From assembly GCA_038049695.1 (NCBI GenBank), contig CP142452.1:107393001-107457000 (forward strand): a DNA stretch of 64,000 bases. The letters run 5' to 3'. The position numbers and the translations under genes are program-made. Shown here piece by piece: positions 45,520-56,978 of the stretch (positions are counted from its first letter, which is position 1; each line of letters starts with the position of its first letter). Source of the stretch: Cinnamomum chago (Eukaryota; Streptophyta; Magnoliopsida; Laurales; Lauraceae). The notes under the pieces were generated by a model, which had not been told where the DNA came from, made no database searches, and was given only the letters and a program-made list of their open reading frames with translations.

Positions 45520-46562
45520 GAACCTTTCTTTTGCAGGATTGAAGGGAAAAATAGCTGCTTCTCTTGCCAATCTGAAGTCCATCCAGTCCTTGTAAGTTTT
45601 TTTGTTAGCATAGATGGCCCCATTCAAAGATTGAAGCCATCGGATCATATTGCACGGTTCATTCTCTAATAATGTCATAATTTCAACCATCGATCACTCT
45701 CGTTGATGTCAAATCAGTTCATCATAAACCTAGATCTCAATGTCTCATGTATTAAGTAAGTCAAAGTATAACTTCATTGTTTGCTAATGTATCCGCCACC
45801 CATTTGGGGACTTTAAATGAGACAATTAGCAATGTCCAACCAATCTAAGTTTTGAAAAATGGTGAATCTTCTATTCTACTACTATTTTTATCTGATGGTT
45901 AGTAAATCCCTCAAGCATGCCACTTGTCCCAATATTGGAGAGCTGCAAAGGGTCTAGACTCTCTATTGTCCAAAGCAGGATTTGGAGAGGTTCTTTCTCA
46001 GTTTTCCTACACATGGCAGGTATATTCTAGGCCACTTGGTCCCCCAAGATATAAAGGAGGGTTTTATAGGTTAGCCATCTAGCAAGATCAGATGAGGTTA
46101 CTAGCCATCCAATGGAGAACTAATAGATAAAGGAAGTATTTCCTGTTATACTAATCCATTCATTTGATGGATTTGGATCAGTCGTCAGCAATGTCCTATC
46201 AGTAAAGCTTTTATGTACTTGGCTGATCCACAAACAATCGCTTTATTTAATGAGCCCACAAATATGACTCATGTAAAAAGCTGGCTCCGATAGTGCTTAA
46301 TCTTGTAACTCTTTCCTTTCAGGGATTTGTCGTGGAATAACTTGACTGGACCTGTACCTAATTTTCTAGGGGACTTGCCATTCCTGTCATCCTTGTAAGT
46401 TGAAGGGCATTTGATGAGTTTTTAAGTTTTAAGTACCTGTATTCAATAGTATCTGTGGTTTGAAACCTGCCACCATTTCAGGAATTTAAGTGGCAATCAA
46501 CTCAGTGGATTAATTCCTTCCAATTTGATAGAAAAATCCAAGAAAGGATCACTCAAGTTGAG
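45520..46562 (+). CDS. Exons 5-7: leucine-rich repeats
   Basis: Exons 45520-45591 and 46323-46394 are each 72 bp, exactly one 24-residue LRR, and exon 46482-46562 is 81 bp. They begin LNLSFAGLKG, LDLSWNNLTGPVP and LNLSGNQLSGLIP. All boundaries are in phase 2 within the Leu codon, the exon-per-repeat layout of plant LRR receptor kinases. The introns (about 730 and 87 bp) hold no recognised element. Confidence 0.9.
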
Positions 46563-46860
46563 GTATGGCCTCACCACAAATAACAGTGGACTTAATTTCC
46601 ACCAAGCTTTATTCTAATTTGTATCTATTGCAATGAGAAGAAGCACAGTTTGGAACACCTTCAAGGAAACTTGACAAGATATGCCATTGATGCAATGAGC
46701 ACACTGAGTGTTTTCGACCCTGCTTATAACAGTGACACAAAATCAAAGACGAAATTATAGTCAAGAGGAGATCCCAATTGAAACTTTTCATGCCTGCAAA
46801 CTTGTTTTTTTCTGCCTTTGTCGAATATGATTACTAAGATGTTTGATCTTTTAATAACAG

Positions 46861-47015
46861 TCTCGATGGCAACCCAGATCTTTGTGTGCCTGGTTCATGC
46901 AGCAGACATTCTAACAAACGGAAGATTACTATTCTCATTGCGGCATCAGTTGCTTCTGTAGTGATCCTGTCAATCTTGTTGATAATCTTAAGGAGATTCA
47001 AATGGAGAAAAGAAG
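46861..47015 (+). CDS. Exon 8: membrane helix
   Basis: A Cys-containing juxtamembrane segment (GNPDLCVPGSC) leads to basic residues, then one hydrophobic helix ITILIAASVASVVILSILL and the stop-transfer RRFKWRK. It ends in phase 1 before the 7.9-kb intron that houses the copia element. Confidence 0.88.
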
Positions 47016-47704
47016 GTAAGTATTCCATTGTGTGAAGACCTTCTAACATTTCTAGAGATAAATCCTATTGTAGGCAGGCACGCATGCGACTAAGAAATGA
47101 ACTGGGAATCAGGGACAGCAATCATTTTCAGAACCTGCCTTAATCGGCTAATCCTAGGTGTAAATGAACTGTTGGAAACTATGTCAATGGCCCACATTCA
47201 GAAGACAAGTACCCAGGCTGTCCATGGCCCATATGTTGTTGCTTTGGATCACTATATGAGCCGATGGACTTAGAAAGAGCAGTAGCATCAATAAATTGTA
47301 GAGAAAAAAATAAAAGACAGAGAAGAAAAGCTTTAAGAATAAAATGAGTTGAAATTAAGAGAGCTCTCCACCCATTACGGCAGCCATTGAAAGTTTAATT
47401 CACGCCATCATGCTGCCCGATTGACAAGCCGTAGATTCGGTCTATCCCGTCATGCCATTTAATTGACCAGTGGTGCTACAGACCCCGATGGGGAGCCCGC
47501 CTGGGAGCCCGCCCCCCCTTAGACTTTTTCTTAATTGACTCCCATGGCAACATACATTGCCAAAATCCCCAACCAGCTAATATATTCTTACATTTCCTTC
47601 CATTTCATCTCATTTACACCCCTCGCACTTTTGCTTCTCTTATTTTGCAATTTCTATGAATCGCAAATTATAGCATAATTTCTGTTAGCTTTACATGTGC
47701 TTAA
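47016..47704. other. Start of intron 8, shared repeat
   Basis: The stretch about 47420-47600 (GATTCGGTCTAT, ATTGACTCCCATGGCAACA, CCAAAATCCCCAA) matches 61310-61400. This is a repeat shared by intron 8 and the DNA downstream of the gene; its nature is unclear. Confidence 0.5.
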
Positions 47705-48359
47705 GGGCCTTTTTGGAAAAATGAGGAGTGGAGTAAAATAAAGTAGATTTCACATATGGAGTGGAGTCAAGAGAAGTAGGTTGAAGTTAAAGTAGAATAC
47801 TTCACTTCACTCTATTTGGATGCTTATTTTGAAGTTAAGGCTTGGAGTATAATCCACTTTTACTCAAGAAAATGGAAGTATTTAGAGTTGAAGTGAAATA
47901 GAGTACATGCGGCTAACATCATTACTTCATCTATATGGCCAAACTCATCCAAACGGGGGTAGAGTTGAAATTTTAGACTGTTATAGCCCATTTAACTTCA
48001 CTCTACTCTATTTTTGGCCTATCCAAACAGGCCCCTGTTTGGATAAATGATGATTGAAATAAGATGAAGTGGATTTCACATGTAGAGTGGAGTGAAGAGA
48101 AATAGATTAAAGTTAAAGTATAATACTTTACTTCACACGATTTGGATGCTTATTTTGAAGTTAAAGTTTGGAGTATAATCTACTTTTACTCAAAGAAATG
48201 AAAGTACTTAGAGTTGAAGTGAAGTGGAGTACATGTGGCTTACAACATTACTTTATCTATTGAGCTAGACTCATCCAAACAGGGTAGAGTTGAAATTTTA
48301 GACTGTTAAGGCTCATTTAACTTCACTCTACTCTATTTTTTGCCTATCCAAACATGCCC
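47705..48359. mobile_element. Harbinger-type MITE dimer
   Basis: Two head-to-tail copies of a unit of about 325 bp (AGTGGAGT, TTGGATGCTTATTTTGAAGT, TAGAGTTGAAATTTTAGACT in each). Outer ends are GGGCCTTTTTGG and CCAAACATGCCC; the copies meet at CCAAACAGGCCCCTGTTTGG (48013-48040 area). The dimer is flanked by TAA (47702-47704 and 48360-48362), the 3-bp duplication of PIF/Harbinger elements. Confidence 0.75.
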
Positions 48360-48657
48360 TAAGGTGTTAAATAAATGAGCACTCTATTTGACAATCTTTT
48401 TAAATTCATTTGAGTAAATTAGGCGCTTCTTCTAAATAAAAATTCATAAGCTTGAGTATTTCTCTTGGCACTTTAAACCCACATGGGGGCAGAGTGTGCA
48501 CTTACTACGTGGTGGGTGGCGGTAACCACTTAGAGACATCTGTTTTATATAAAAAAATTTAATAAAGAAGAACGCTACTTAGAAGAGCCATTTGTACTTA
48601 GCCCCATGGACTACAGTAATTGATTGTTAAAACTGATTACCGAGTTGGCGTGCTAAG

Positions 48658-49490
48658 TGTTAGCGAGAGTACATACAGTAATAGTTCGGTATATAGTATG
48701 CAGTTCCCACAGCATTGAAACAGAAGTACAGAATGTAATGGAAATATTACTTACTGTTTGAAGGTAGAAAACCGTACTCTGTTGTTGAAGTAATTAATCA
48801 CAGAAATCCGCAGAAGAAGATTGATCAAGGCTAGTGTGAAAACACTATGTCCTTAAGACAAATTCGCCCCCGCAACGTTGCTTACGAGCTTCAACAGCGA
48901 TTGCCTCCCAGGATACAATGATCGGGCTCACAACAGTTGTAGCACTACAAACTGTGTGACAGGCGAACCAAAAGTGTAACAGCAGGACTCTCTCTACAGA
49001 TGATGACTCGAAAATGCAATGCAGCAACAATGATTAAATGAATCAAAAGTCATGGACAAGAGATGCATATAAATAGCTTGTAACAGGTCTCTTCATGGTG
49101 GGGTTACATCTGTTCATAATAGTAACTGTTCAGATGAACAGATGTACACCTTCTTTGGACACACCTCTTGGGACTAGGGACACACCCTTTCATATACAAA
49201 AGGGCACACACCTCTTGGGACACACCCCATTTGAAAAAGGAAAATTTTATTAAATAAAATTTCTCCAAAAAATTATAAATGGGTAGTGGGCCGAGCCAGG
49301 CCCAACTCGGGTGTGAAGCCCAAGCCCACGCCCGGCCCCGGTGAAGCACTATCGGATTTACTGGTTGAACAGTGAACATGATGTCTTGAACTGTTCAGCA
49401 TTTTGCGTAAACCGAAACAATAGAGTTCACACAGAATCTTTCCGGACACAGTTGGTTCTCATGATTGTGTTCATTTTGGCCCTGAACAAT
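48658..49490 (-). repeat. Left (3') LTR of copia element
   Basis: Starts at TGTTAGCGAGAG and aligns with 54004-54460. Its inner end is uncertain; the region 49500-49790 is the element's 3' untranslated part (GGTTGTCCCTTTGAACCTAG), typical of copia elements. Confidence 0.65.
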
Positions 49491-49790
49491 ACCTAGTTTC
49501 ATCAGTGCTTTAGAGAATTTGGCCTTAGAATTCTCATAGAATCGGCCCAGTTCACATTCACATAGGTGATTCTTATTAAGAGTATCCTGCTATACCCCAT
49601 CTGATTAGTCAAGATATAAGAATCATTAAAAGCGTTGCTTATCCTAATTTCTGCTGCAGGTATCACTGTTAATATCATAGGAATGAGCAGGAGATTTTAT
49701 CTCCATAGTGATATCGTTAAGTCACTCACAATTTGGTTGTCCCTTTGAACCTAGATCTTGGGATCTCGTGTCAATTAGGTAGGGTTTCCA

Positions 49791-51353
49791 TTATGGCAGC
49801 TTTTCATTTATAGGCTTTAAGCCCATTCCCCTCGATGAACGATTTACTTGCTCTCTCGCTAATTCTTTGGTTAAAGGATCTGCAATGTTATCTATGGACT
49901 TTATGTACTCAATTGTCATAATGTCATTAGAGAGCAGTTGTCTCACAAAATTATGCTTTCGACGAATATGTCGAGACTTACCGTTATATATTGTACTCTG
50001 TGCCCTTCCAATTGCTGATTGACTATCGCAATGAATGCAGATAGGAGGCACAGGTTTTGACCACATTGGAATATCTTTGAGGAATTGACGAAGCCACTCA
50101 GCTTCTTTGCCAGTTTCATCCAATGCAATAAACTCAGATTCCATAGTGGATCTAGCAATGCATGTTTGTTTAGAAGATTTTCATGATACCGCTGCACCAC
50201 CAAGTGTAAATAGATATCCACTTGTGGGCTTTGAATCTTTAATATCTGAGATCCAGTTGGCATCACAATAGCCCTCAAGTACAGCTGGATATTTAAAGTA
50301 ATGCAAACCATAGTTTTTTGTGTATTTTAAATATCTTAGAACCCAAACTAAGGCCTTCCAGTGGTCTGATCCAGGGTTACTTATGTATCTACTCAATTTA
50401 CTAACAGCATATGCAATGTCAGGACGAGTGCAATTCATCACATACATTAGGTTGCCAATTTTTTGTGCATATTCTCGTTGTGATATGCCTTTTCCATTAT
50501 TCTTGGATAAATGAATACTAATATCTATAAGTGTCCTTGCTGGATTGCTATTATCTTGATTATATATTTTGAGTATGTTCTCAATATAGTGTGATTGAGA
50601 TAATATCAATCCATCTGATGTTTTAGAGATTTTTATCCCGAGTATGACATCTGCAACACCTAAATCTTTCATGTCAAACTTATTGTTTAACATTCTCTTG
50701 GTAGATTGAATGATATCAGCATTACTACCCATAATAAGCAAATCATTAACATATAAACAAATAATGACACAACCATTGTTAGTTTTCTTGACATATACAC
50801 ATTTGTCACATTCATTGATCTTAAACTCATTTGACATCATCAAGCTATCAAATTTCTCATGCCACTGCTTTGGTGCTTGTTTTAATCCATATAGAGATTT
50901 GACAAGGCGCCAAATTTTCTTAGTTTGACCTGGAACATTAAACCCTTCTGGTTGTTCCGTATATATCTCCTCGTCTAATACACCATTGAGAAAAGTTGTC
51001 TTAACATTCATTTGATGTATCTCGAGATTGTATATAGCAGCAATTACTATTAACATTCAAATGGATGTTATTCTCATCACTGGTGAATAAGTATCGAAAT
51101 AGTCCAAGCCTTCTTTTTGTCTGTACCCTTTAACAACAAGCCTGGTCTTGTACTTATCGATTGATCCATCTACTTTCATCTTTCTCTTGAATATCCACTT
51201 ACATCTAAGAGTTTTGCAACCTTGTGGAAGATCCACTAGTTCCCATGTATGATTTTGCAAAATAGATTCAATTTCACTGTTTATGGCCTCTTTCCAATAT
51301 TGTGCCTCGGGACTGGATACTGCTTCTTTAAAGCTTTGAGGCGCATCTTCCAA
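49791..51353 (-). pseudogene. Copia reverse transcriptase-RNase H, broken
   Basis: RT begins near 51353 (EAVSSPEAQYWKEAINSEIE; HTWELVDLPQG; CKWIFKRKMKVDGS), continues [11 protein letters not shown] and [16 protein letters not shown], and RNase H ends near 49791 (HCDSQSAIGRAQ, RHIRRKHNFVRQLL, IADPLTKELA). The catalytic YVDD box is YVND here (Asn codon at 50745-50747), a change expected to abolish polymerase activity. Frame breaks separate the pieces near 51056 and 50180. Confidence 0.88.
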
Positions 51354-51386
51354 CAGAAATGTTAGAAAATCTGAACCGAACGTTTT

Positions 51387-52724
51387 TTATGTTCTTGCCC
51401 TCTTACTCCGTCTAGGTTCATCAATCTCTTGTTGGTTTTGATTACTACTACTAGCAGTATCATGAGTTCTTTTAGGAGAACTTGTTTCCTGCGATGGTTT
51501 GTAAGGAAATACATGTTCAAAGAACAATGCATTCATTGACTCAATAATAGTGTTAGGATGCATATCGAGAATTTCAGACTTGTAAATTAGAAACCGATAC
51601 GCACTGCTATTATGAGCATACCCAATTAAAACATAGTCTACTGTTTTTTGTCCTATTTTCACCTTTTTAGGTGTAGGAACCGCCACTTTAGCCAAACACC
51701 CCCACACTTTCAAGTATTTGTAAGTAGGCATTATGCCTTTCCACAATTCATAGGGGTATTTATTGGTTTTCTTTTGAGGTATTTGGCTGAGAATATAATT
51801 TGCAGAGATGATAGCATCCCCCCACAAATTCTGAGGTAATCCAGAACTGATTAACATAGCATTCATCATTTCTTTTAAAGTTCTATTTTTTCTCTCATCA
51901 ACACCATTTTGCTGAGATGAATAAGGAGCAGTAGTTTGGTGTATAATACCATGCTGTGCACAGAATTCACCAAAAGGTGATTCGTATTCACCCCCTCTAT
52001 CGCTTCTTATCACCTTAATTTTCTTATCAAGTTGATTTCCAACCTCATTCTTGTAATGTTGGAACATTTCCAAGGCCTTATCTTTACTTCTCAGTAAGTA
52101 AACATAACGGTATCTTGTGCAGTCCTTAATGAATGTAAGAAAATATTTCTTCCCACCTTTAGTCTGAACAAACTTTAGGTCACAAATATCAAAATGGATT
52201 AATTGAAGAGGTTCAGAAGTTCTTTCAATAGATTGAAAGGAAGTTCTAGTGAGTTTATCTTCTACACATGTTTCACATTTGATATTTGAGTCAAAACTAC
52301 ATTTAGGCAAACATTCCATGTTTACTAATCTACACAGTGCATCATAATTAACATGCCCTAATCTACCATGCCACACATTAGAAGACTCAAGCATATAAGC
52401 AGAAGACTTATTCTTATTATGAACAATAGTCATGACATTCATCTTAAAGAGCCCATTGCTCATATACCCCTTTCCCACGTACATCCCAGATTTAGTTAGT
52501 ACAAACTTATCCGACTCAAATACAAGTTTGAAACCCTTCTTACTCAGTAATGAGCCTGATACCAGATTCTTACGAATATCAGGTACATGCAGCACATTGT
52601 TGAGGGTGAGTTCTTTTCCAGAAGTCATCTTCAATACCACATGTCCTTGGCCTACAACCTTAGAGGTGGCAGAGTTTCCCATGAAGAGTTGTTCTCTGGT
52701 TGATGCTTGATAAGTGGGGAACAT
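51387..52724 (-). pseudogene. Copia integrase region
   Basis: Frame open for 445 codons. It contains the protease C-terminal part (NVLHVPDIRKNLVSGSLL), the GAG-pre-integrase zinc finger (WHGRLGHVNYDAL … CETCVEDKLTR), and the integrase core with HFDICDL (first Asp), VIRSDRGGEY (second Asp) and NGVDERKNRTL (Glu). It ends at a stop before RT. Confidence 0.88.
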
Positions 52725-52800
52725 CTCTTTAATAGAGTAAACATGTCAAGTGGCCCCTGTGTCCACCCACCATTCTCAAGTGTTACCAACCGGATTGACT
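52725..52800 (-). pseudogene. Copia protease active site with two stops
   Basis: WWVDTGAT, with the Asp-Thr-Gly active site, is readable near 52755-52780 on the minus strand. It is bracketed by TGA codons where Arg-type codons would be expected, both consistent with C-to-T change of CGA. Confidence 0.75.
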
Positions 52801-53777
52801 TCTGAGACCACAACAAAAAGATTGATGTCTGAAACATTAGTGGAGAGAGTGTCTAATTTTGTCATGTTGGCCTGCGCGGGTTTCTTACTTGTATTGCCTT
52901 GGTCCTTGCGCTTACGACAGTCCTTAGCACGGTGGCCAGGTTTGTCGCACACATAGCATTTCCCTTTGAACTTCTTATTGTCAATGGGACCTTGTTTTGG
53001 ACCGTTGGGATTGTTCTTCCTCTTCTTGGGATTCTGCCCATGTTCCACCACATTTGCCTTAGCTTCAGTGAAGGTTTTTCCTGCTTTCTTTTCAAAAGCA
53101 CAATTATCTTCCTCTATCATCAATCTTACTATTAGGTCTTCAAGTTTCATCTCCTTTCGTTTATGCTTGAGGTAGTTCTTAAAATCCTTCCAAAGTGGTG
53201 ACAATTTTTCAATGATTGCTGCCACTTGAAAAGATTCACTAAGAGACATTCATTCTGCATGAATTTCATGGAGAATTACTTGAAATTTCTGAACTTGATT
53301 GATAACTGCTTTGGAATCAATCATCTTGTAGTCAAGAAATCTGCCAACAACGAATTTCTTCATTCCGGCATCTTCAGTCTTATACTTTTTATCAAGTGAA
53401 TCGCATAATTCCTTAGCAGTCTTCAATAAACAGTACACATTATATAATGTGTTGTCTAGTCCCTTGAGAATGTAATTTCGACAGAGGAAGTCAGCATGCT
53501 TCCAAGCTTCTACAACAGCAACTACTTGCTTGTCTGTCTCGCCATCTATTAGAACAGGAGACTCTTCATGGAGGAACCTAGCCAAGTTCAGGGTAGTGAG
53601 ATAAAACAACATTTTATGCTGCCATCTCTTGAACTCAGTACCATTGAACTTTTCAGGTTTCTCCCCATGGTTCACCATAACAGGGGTAGAGGTAGTGACT
53701 AGAGTATTCTTCTCAATACCCATGTTTGTTTTAACAAACCAGAAATGACTTAATAAAACACAGAGTATATACTGCAT
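52776..53777 (-). pseudogene. Copia gag region
   Basis: A UBN2-type gag (KFNGTEFKRWQHKMLFYLTT, then NYILKGLDNTLYNVY) runs to a TGA at about 53250. It continues in frame with SLSESFQVAAIIEKLSPLW and the zinc knuckle CYVCDKPGHRAKDC, then a basic tail. One stop splits what should be a single gag. Confidence 0.88.
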
Positions 53778-54003
53778 AATTAAAATAACAGTATTATAAA
53801 CAGTAACTCAGAATATATGGTAACCAGTAACTGGTTACTGTATACTAAGGCAAACAGAAAGAGATATACATAACATAATGAAGTTCTGCTACTTGTTTCA
53901 GAAACAGAAAAGAAAGAAACTAGTAGCAAAACTGAGAAATACTGAAACCAAAAATACCGAAGTAAAACTGATAACAGAGTGTACTCAGAATTTGTCTTAA
54001 GAT

Positions 54004-54855
54004 TGTTAGCGAGAGTACATACAGTAATAGTTCGGTATATAGTATACAGTTCCCATAGCAGTGAAACAGAAGTACAGAATGTAACGGAAATATTACTTAC
54101 TATTTTAAGGTAGAAAATCGTACTCTGTTGTTGAAGTATTAATTAATCACAGAAATCCGCAAAAGAAGATTGATCAATGCTAGTGTGCAGTTGCAGCACT
54201 ACAAATGTGTGACAGGCGAACCAAAAGTGTAGCAACAGGACTCTCTCTACAGATGATGACTTGAAAATGTAATGCAGCAACAGTGATTGAATGAATCAAA
54301 GGTCATGGACAAGATGCATATAAATAGCTCTATTCAGAGTAGTGATTGTTTAGATGAACAGATGCACACCTTCTTTGGACACACTTCTTGGGACTAGGGA
54401 AGTGGGTAGTGGGTCGAGCCAGGCCCAACTCGCGTGTGAAGCCCAAACCCAAGCCCGGCTCGAGGCTGGGCGAGGCGCGTGTGTGGTGGTGACCCTACCT
54501 TGATCTAGGTCCTCCCTCCCATACAAAAGTGGAGTGCCCCTTGGGGCTCATCTTATGCTACCAAGATAAGTATATTTATACCCAATGAATGTTTTGCTCC
54601 CAAGCAATGTGGGAAGCAGCTTCACCACTTCCTTTTGTTTCCATGTTTAAATGTTCAAGTAGTGATGTTTAGGAGGCAATTTCTCATTCACTCCTAAATG
54701 GATTAGAGCAACTCAATACATGTCCATAATCTACTCATGGAGTAGATTACATTCCCATGTATTCCCACCCAAAAGGATAAGTAGGTCTCACTTAATTTTT
54801 GGCTCAAAATTGATAAAAAAAAAAACTAGTGTAACTCTTAGCCATTTTTCCAACA
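54004..54855 (-). repeat. Right (5') LTR of copia element
   Basis: Read on the minus strand it starts TGTTGGAAAAATGGCTAAGA and ends GCTAACA. The part 54004-54460 aligns with the left LTR but lacks two segments of about 80-100 bp. No clear tRNA primer site follows it on the minus strand. Confidence 0.6.
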
Positions 54856-54860
54856 CTAAA

Positions 54861-54944
54861 AAGAAATAACAGGAAGTTCATCTCATATTTCATGGAGACA
54901 AGAACAGGAAGTTCATCTCACATTTCATGAACATTTTTGTGCAG
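54861..54944 (+). other. End of intron 8 with short duplication
   Basis: AACAGGAAGTTCATCTCA plus NATTTCATG occurs twice in about 75 bp, just before the acceptor TTTTTGTGCAG. Confidence 0.6.
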
Positions 54945-56337
54945 ATGTCGTTGTCAAACCCAACAACGCAGGAGATTTGTTTTCCTCTGAGAAACGACGG
55001 TTCACATATGCTGTAGTCATTGCCATGACCAATAATTTCGCAGAAATGCTATATGGACAAACTGCTTGGCCCAATTTGTGGCCAGATCCGACGTGGCATC
55101 GCACGCGGCGCTGAGCTGGATGAATAGCCATTTTAACTTTGGTTTGGGCGGGAGAAAAAAGCAGAAAAGAAAAGGGAAACGTGCTGGGAGGAGAATGCCC
55201 AAACGAAGTCTTCGTTTGCTCTGTTTCTTCTCCTCTTCCAATGGGAACCGACGACAAAGACTGTTTCTTCTCCTCTTCCAACGGGAACCGACGACAAAGA
55301 AATAGAAAGGCGATCTCCGACGAGAAGCTGTTGTCTCCGACGACGAGAAAAGAGAAGTCGATCTCCGTCTCAACCCAAAGCTCCGTCCCAAACGGGGGCT
55401 GCTGTGTTTCTTCTCCTCTTCCAACGGGAACCGACGACAAAGAAATAGAAAGGCGATCTCCGACGAGAAGCGGCGCTCTCCGACGACGAGGAAAGAGAAG
55501 TCGATCTCCACCTCAACCCAAAGCTCCGTCCCAAACGGGGGCTGCTCTGTTTCTTCTCCCTCTTCCATCGACTTTGCCTAATTAGAAGCGAAAATTAGGC
55601 GACTTTTCCTTAATTTTCTAATTAAGCGAAAATGAGCAGATTTTAGGCAAAGTCGATGGAAGAGGGAGAAGAAACAGAGCAGCCCCCGTTTGGGACGGAG
55701 CTTTGGGTTGAGGCGGAGATCGACTTCTCTTTCCTCGTCATCAGAGAGCGCCGCTTCTCGTCGGAGATCGCCTTTCTATTTCTTTGTCGTCGGTTCCCGT
55801 TGGAAGAGGAGAAGAAACACAGCATCCCCCATTTGGGACGGAGCTTTGGGTTGAGGCGGAGATCAACTTCTCTTTCCTCGTCGTCGGAGACAGCAGCTTC
55901 TCATCGGAGATCGCCTTTCTATTTCTTTGTCGTCGGTTCCCGTTGGAAGAGGAGAAGAAACAGTCTTTGTCGTCGGTTCCCATTGGAAGAGGAGAAAAAA
56001 CAGAGCAAACGAAGACTTCGTTTGGGCATTCTCCTCCCAGCACGTTTCCCTTTTCTTTTCTGCCTTTTTCTCCCGTCCAAACCAAAGTTAGAATGACTAT
56101 TCATCCAGCTCAGCGCCACGTGCGATGCCATGTCGGATCTGGCCACAAATCGGGCCAAGCAGTTTGTCATATAGCATTTCTGATAATTTCGAGAGGTCCA
56201 TAGGCAAAGGAGGGTTTGGGACCATTTACTATGGCCAGATGACAGATGGCACTCAAGTTGCAGTGAAGATGCTCTCTCAACAATCGGTCAATTTGCTCTC
56301 TCACACGTGTCAAGGCTCTGATGAATTTCAGAACGAG
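54945..56337 (+). pseudogene. Exon 9: kinase N-lobe, split by a foldback element
   Basis: Juxtamembrane and kinase start: SSEKRRFTYAVVIAMTNNF, then after the insertion the glycine loop GKGGFGTIYYG, the lysine strand TQVAVKML and the αC glutamate in DEFQNE. The coding parts are 54945-55040 and 56192-56337. Counting one copy of the 9-bp duplication, the frame reads straight through. In the disrupted state translation enters the element and meets a stop within about 25 codons. The exon ends at GAG|GCTAGA: a GC, not GT, donor. Confidence 0.88.
55041..56182. mobile_element. Foldback Mutator-like element in exon 9
   Basis: 1142 bp, almost entirely inverted repeat: arms 55041-55578 and 55646-56182 around a 67-bp loop. 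Ends are CAGAAATGCTATATGG and the inverse. It is flanked by the perfect 9-bp duplication ATAATTTCG (55032-55040 and 56183-56191). Each arm contains about two tandem units with CCGACGACAAAGAAATAGAA and CGATCTCCGACGAGAAG words. Long frames on both strands are reflections of the repeats. The 9-bp duplication indicates the Mutator superfamily. Confidence 0.9.
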
Positions 56338-56599
56338 GCTAGACTAAAATATTTATATATATATATATATGATTGATGTGACCATTGCGCACTTGGGTGG
56401 GCCTTTGTTTAATCTTGGCCATCAAATGTAAGGCTGAGAAGAGGATGCCCCATCATGAAATGTGTATGGATAATGGGACCCACAACTTGAACAACAATTT
56501 GTTTTGTTTGATGTAAGACTGATGCACGCATAAGAACAATCCATCAGTATTAAGTCATTGGGAGAGAGACATAGGATAAGGCTGACAAATGTATTGCAG

Positions 56600-56886
56600 G
56601 TCCAGCTCTTGATGAGAGTTCATCATAGAAACTTGGTCCCTTTTATTGGCTATTGTCAAGAGGGCGACGGCACAGCGCTCATATACGAGTACATGGCCCA
56701 AGGAAACTTAGGAAGCCATCTATTAGGTACCTACATCCTTCAGCTTCTTACCCTCTCTCCTACTTCTAGTGAAGTTAATGTATGTAATGAATGATACTAG
56801 CTAACGAAATATTACAGGCACAAACGGCAATACAAAAGCTCTGAATTGGGGCCGGTGACTACGGATAGCGTTGGATATTGCGCAAG
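56600..56886 (+). CDS. Exons 10-11: kinase, with premature stop
   Basis: Exon 10 (56600-56726) encodes VQLLMRVHHRNLVPFIGYCQ, the hinge region LIYEYMAQGNL and SHLLG. Exon 11 (56818-56886) encodes LNWGR, then TGA (56856-56858), then LRIALDIAQ in the same frame. Relatives have Arg or a similar residue at the stop, so CGA to TGA is the likely change. Splice phases are 1-1 and match neighbours. Confidence 0.88.
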
Positions 56887-56978
56887 GTTAACGTGACTTT
56901 GCGGGTTTTTTTTTTTCACTGTTTCAAGTTTTCTTCTATCCTAATGTGCTTGATGGTTGGTTTGAGTTTCGTATGTAG

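Larger units (their letters stand above)
48658..54855 (-). mobile_element. Ty1/copia retrotransposon in intron 8, defective
   Basis: Minus-strand gag, protease, integrase, reverse transcriptase and RNase H in copia order. The end of the LTR repeats in direct orientation: 48658 and 54004 both start TGTTAGCGAGAGTACATACA on the plus strand. The outer flanks are CTAAG (48653-48657) and CTAAA (54856-54860), a nearly matching 5-bp duplication. The LTRs differ by indels of about 80-100 bp, and the inner part of the left LTR does not match the outer part of the right. The element is thus rearranged, older than the gypsy copy, and lies against the direction of the host gene. Confidence 0.85.

Noticed and set aside
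55017-56203. Mirror-image open frames of up to 183 codons on both strands
   Set aside because: They are reflections of the two arms and tandem units of the foldback element.
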